Shown here: in pieces, positions 5,526-6,881 of the stretch
Numbering within the stretch: the first letter of the stretch is position 1
How the letters are laid out: every line of letters begins with the position of its first letter
Assembly: GCA_003241475.1 (NCBI GenBank)
Contig: QFQB01000101.1
Location: 1-6,881, forward strand
Source of the DNA: Micavibrio aeruginosavorus
GTDB taxonomy: Bacteria > Pseudomonadota > Alphaproteobacteria > Micavibrionales > Micavibrionaceae
Length of the DNA stretch: 6,881 bases
Reading direction: 5' to 3'
Made by a program: the position numbers and the translations under genes
Notes under the pieces: model-generated
What the model was told of the DNA's origin: nothing
Databases searched by the model: none
The model's input: only the letters and a program-made list of their open reading frames with translations

Positions 5526-6866
5526 TTCGACGCTAGGCCCGTACAGGTAGAGATCGATGCGGTCGGCGTTCTTGCCCCCGTCCTGCGGCGCCCCCTCGGC
5601 CATGACATCGATCCTGCTGGCTGAAATACCCTGCGAAATCAAAGCAGTACGCAATGATAAGGCTCTGCTCAAGGCTATGCGCTTGTCGCTACTCACGCCC
5701 GTGCCGTAAGGGGAGGCGTAAGCGCGGATCTGAACCCGCCAATCCTTCTTCTCTTCCTCGTCCAGCTCCTTGGATACACCTGCTGCAATAGGGTCTATCT
5801 CCTTGCTGGACAAACCGACCTGTCCCGGCTGGAACGATACGGACTTTTTCAATGCGCCTTGTTCGCCCTTATCGAAACTAGCGGGCGTGACGTTCTTTTT
5901 AGGAAAACCGACAGGCTTAAGGGTTTCCTCTTTCTTCTCGTCTTTGGCCGCTTCGCGTTGATTGCGTTCGAAAATGGTTTCTTCATTCCCAGTTGGTTGA
6001 GTTTTTTCTTCGAACACAACTTGCTGGTCTATATCTGCTGTCGGAAGGGCAGGCATGGTTTTCGGCCCTTTGATTGCGCTTTCTTTCGGATCGCGCTCTA
6101 CAGGTTTTATCCTTCCAATGGGTTGCGTGCGCTCATCGCCCGAAACAGTTTTAGGTTCAGCGATCTCTGCCTTAGGTGCATCAGCAATTGCGGCAGGCGT
6201 TGCCTTGACCGCAGGCATGATGACTTTTTGCTCTTTTACAGGCTCCATCGGTTGTATCGGTTTTTCGGGCGGAAGTGGGGCCGCAACTTCAGGCACCCGA
6301 ACATCCGGTATTTTAACTTCGGGTTTTTGAACTGGCTTTGGCACACCCGTTTTTGCAACAGGCCTTTGGCGCTTGATGTATGTTTCTTCAACAATCGGCT
6401 CCATCATCTTGGGCTTTTGAGGGGGCGCCACAACAGCAGGCGGAATCGGAGCCTTCGGGACAACGACAGGCTCAGGCGCTTTTTCTACAGGGCTCGCAAC
6501 AGAGGGTGCAGTAGAGGGAACTGCGACCGGTAATCCTACGGGCGCTGTTGACGGCGTCGGCATCGGCACATTGGTCGGAACAGCCGTTTTGGCGCGGTCG
6601 GAATCAGGATCGATGGAAACGCGCGGTGTGATGATGGCCGGACGGGGGCTTGGCGCTACGTCTTGCGGCAATGGCGTGTTCACCGAAGCCTTGGGCGTCA
6701 CGATATATCCATCCGTCGCTTGCGGGCGCACCATGGGTGGCGTCATATCATCGAACATCGGCGGCGGCGCGTAGCTATCTTGCGCCTGTGCAACCAAGGG
6801 AATGATTGCACATGCCGAAACCGACAAAACGAGCTTAAATAGATTTGAGAATTTTCCGGATATCAC
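5523..6866 (-). CDS. Secreted OmpA-family protein with long proline-rich stalk
   Basis: The 447 residues fall into three parts. A signal peptide covers about 1-28, with likely signal peptidase I cleavage after VAQA. Residues about 30-340 are a low-complexity region rich in Pro, Ala, Val, Lys and Glu, which probably acts as an extended spacer. The C-terminus, about 341-443, is an OmpA-like domain (VSFQPGQVGLSS, then RVQIRAYASPYG, then ALSRALSLRTALISQGI, then RIDVMAEG and RIDLYLYG). OmpA-like domains normally bind the diaminopimelate of peptidoglycan. Here the Arg of the helix is kept (R401 by my alignment), but the usual Asp of the HTD segment appears to be Ser (AYAS). Envelope anchoring is therefore likely but not certain. 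Cys19 in VSAC fits a lipobox by pattern; however, the hydrophobic stretch before it is only about 7 residues and hydrophobicity continues after it, so I favour a non-lipoprotein. The start is GTG at 6866 with AGGTG just upstream; the next in-frame Met (37) would remove the signal. No specific function is recognised. Confidence 0.85.
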   Translation of the reverse strand: MISGKFSNLFKLVLSVSACAIIPLVAQAQDSYAPPPMFDDMTPPMVRPQATDGYIVTPKASVNTPLPQDVAPSPRPAIITPRVSIDPDSDRAKTAVPTNVPMPTPSTAPVGLPVAVPSTAPSVASPVEKAPEPVVVPKAPIPPAVVAPPQKPKMMEPIVEETYIKRQRPVAKTGVPKPVQKPEVKIPDVRVPEVAAPLPPEKPIQPMEPVKEQKVIMPAVKATPAAIADAPKAEIAEPKTVSGDERTQPIGRIKPVERDPKESAIKGPKTMPALPTADIDQQVVFEEKTQPTGNEETIFERNQREAAKDEKKEETLKPVGFPKKNVTPASFDKGEQGALKKSVSFQPGQVGLSSKEIDPIAAGVSKELDEEEKKDWRVQIRAYASPYGTGVSSDKRIALSRALSLRTALISQGISASRIDVMAEGAPQDGGKNADRIDLYLYGPSVE

Positions 6867-6881
6867 TGTGCACCTGTTGGT

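Noticed and set aside
5859..6533. A 224-codon plus-strand open frame opposite the OmpA-like gene
   Set aside because: It is also in codon register with the minus-strand gene and is the complement of its proline-rich codons. The product is an Arg/Phe/Asn-rich low-complexity chain without a recognisable fold.
6807..6818. Lipobox-like VSAC in the signal peptide of the OmpA-like protein
   Set aside because: The hydrophobic stretch before Cys19 is very short and hydrophobicity continues to a good signal peptidase I site after residue 28, so lipoprotein processing is less likely.

Overview
The window reads almost entirely from the minus strand and carries five protein genes. In transcription order (high to low coordinate) they are an OmpA-family secreted protein with a long proline-rich stalk, a membrane-anchored DsbA-like thiol oxidoreductase, the chromosome condensation ATPase SMC, an AtpI-type F0 assembly protein, and the N-terminal four fifths of ATP synthase subunit a (atpB), which runs off the left edge. 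I see no tRNA, rRNA, CRISPR array, insertion sequence or sign of recent transfer.

The organism is most likely an alphaproteobacterium of moderate GC content. Three things point there. SMC has the hinge type I associate with this class, ending in a WRWDG segment instead of the usual glycine-rich strands. dsbA lies directly upstream of smc, as is common in alphaproteobacteria. atpI-atpB begins what looks like a separate F0 operon. The OmpA domain, with its ALSRALSLR helix, resembles proteins I recall from Rhodospirillales-like lineages. A Rhodospirillales or Micavibrio-like relative is plausible, but the sequence does not settle the order.

Layout: 5523-6866 is the OmpA-like gene; 5357-5522 is the only substantial intergenic gap (166 bp); 4484-5356 is dsbA; 971-4462 is smc; 617-961 is atpI; 1-594 is partial atpB. 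The gaps within dsbA-smc-atpI-atpB are only 21, 9 and 22 bp, so these four genes are arranged like one transcription unit. The products act in different processes: periplasmic disulfide formation, chromosome organisation with ScpA/ScpB (not in the window), and assembly of the F0 proton channel. Control of this unit most likely sits in the 166 bp gap. That gap holds a perfect DnaA-box 9-mer, a perfect 7-bp inverted repeat in the dsbA leader, a second inverted repeat around a weak promoter candidate, and a small palindrome covering the dsbA ribosome binding site.

I did not find a clearly new system here. The points most worth checking are the DnaA box and dyads upstream of dsbA-smc, the tight smc-to-atpI junction, the Ile next to the essential Arg of subunit a, and the non-canonical peptidoglycan-binding residues of the OmpA-like protein.
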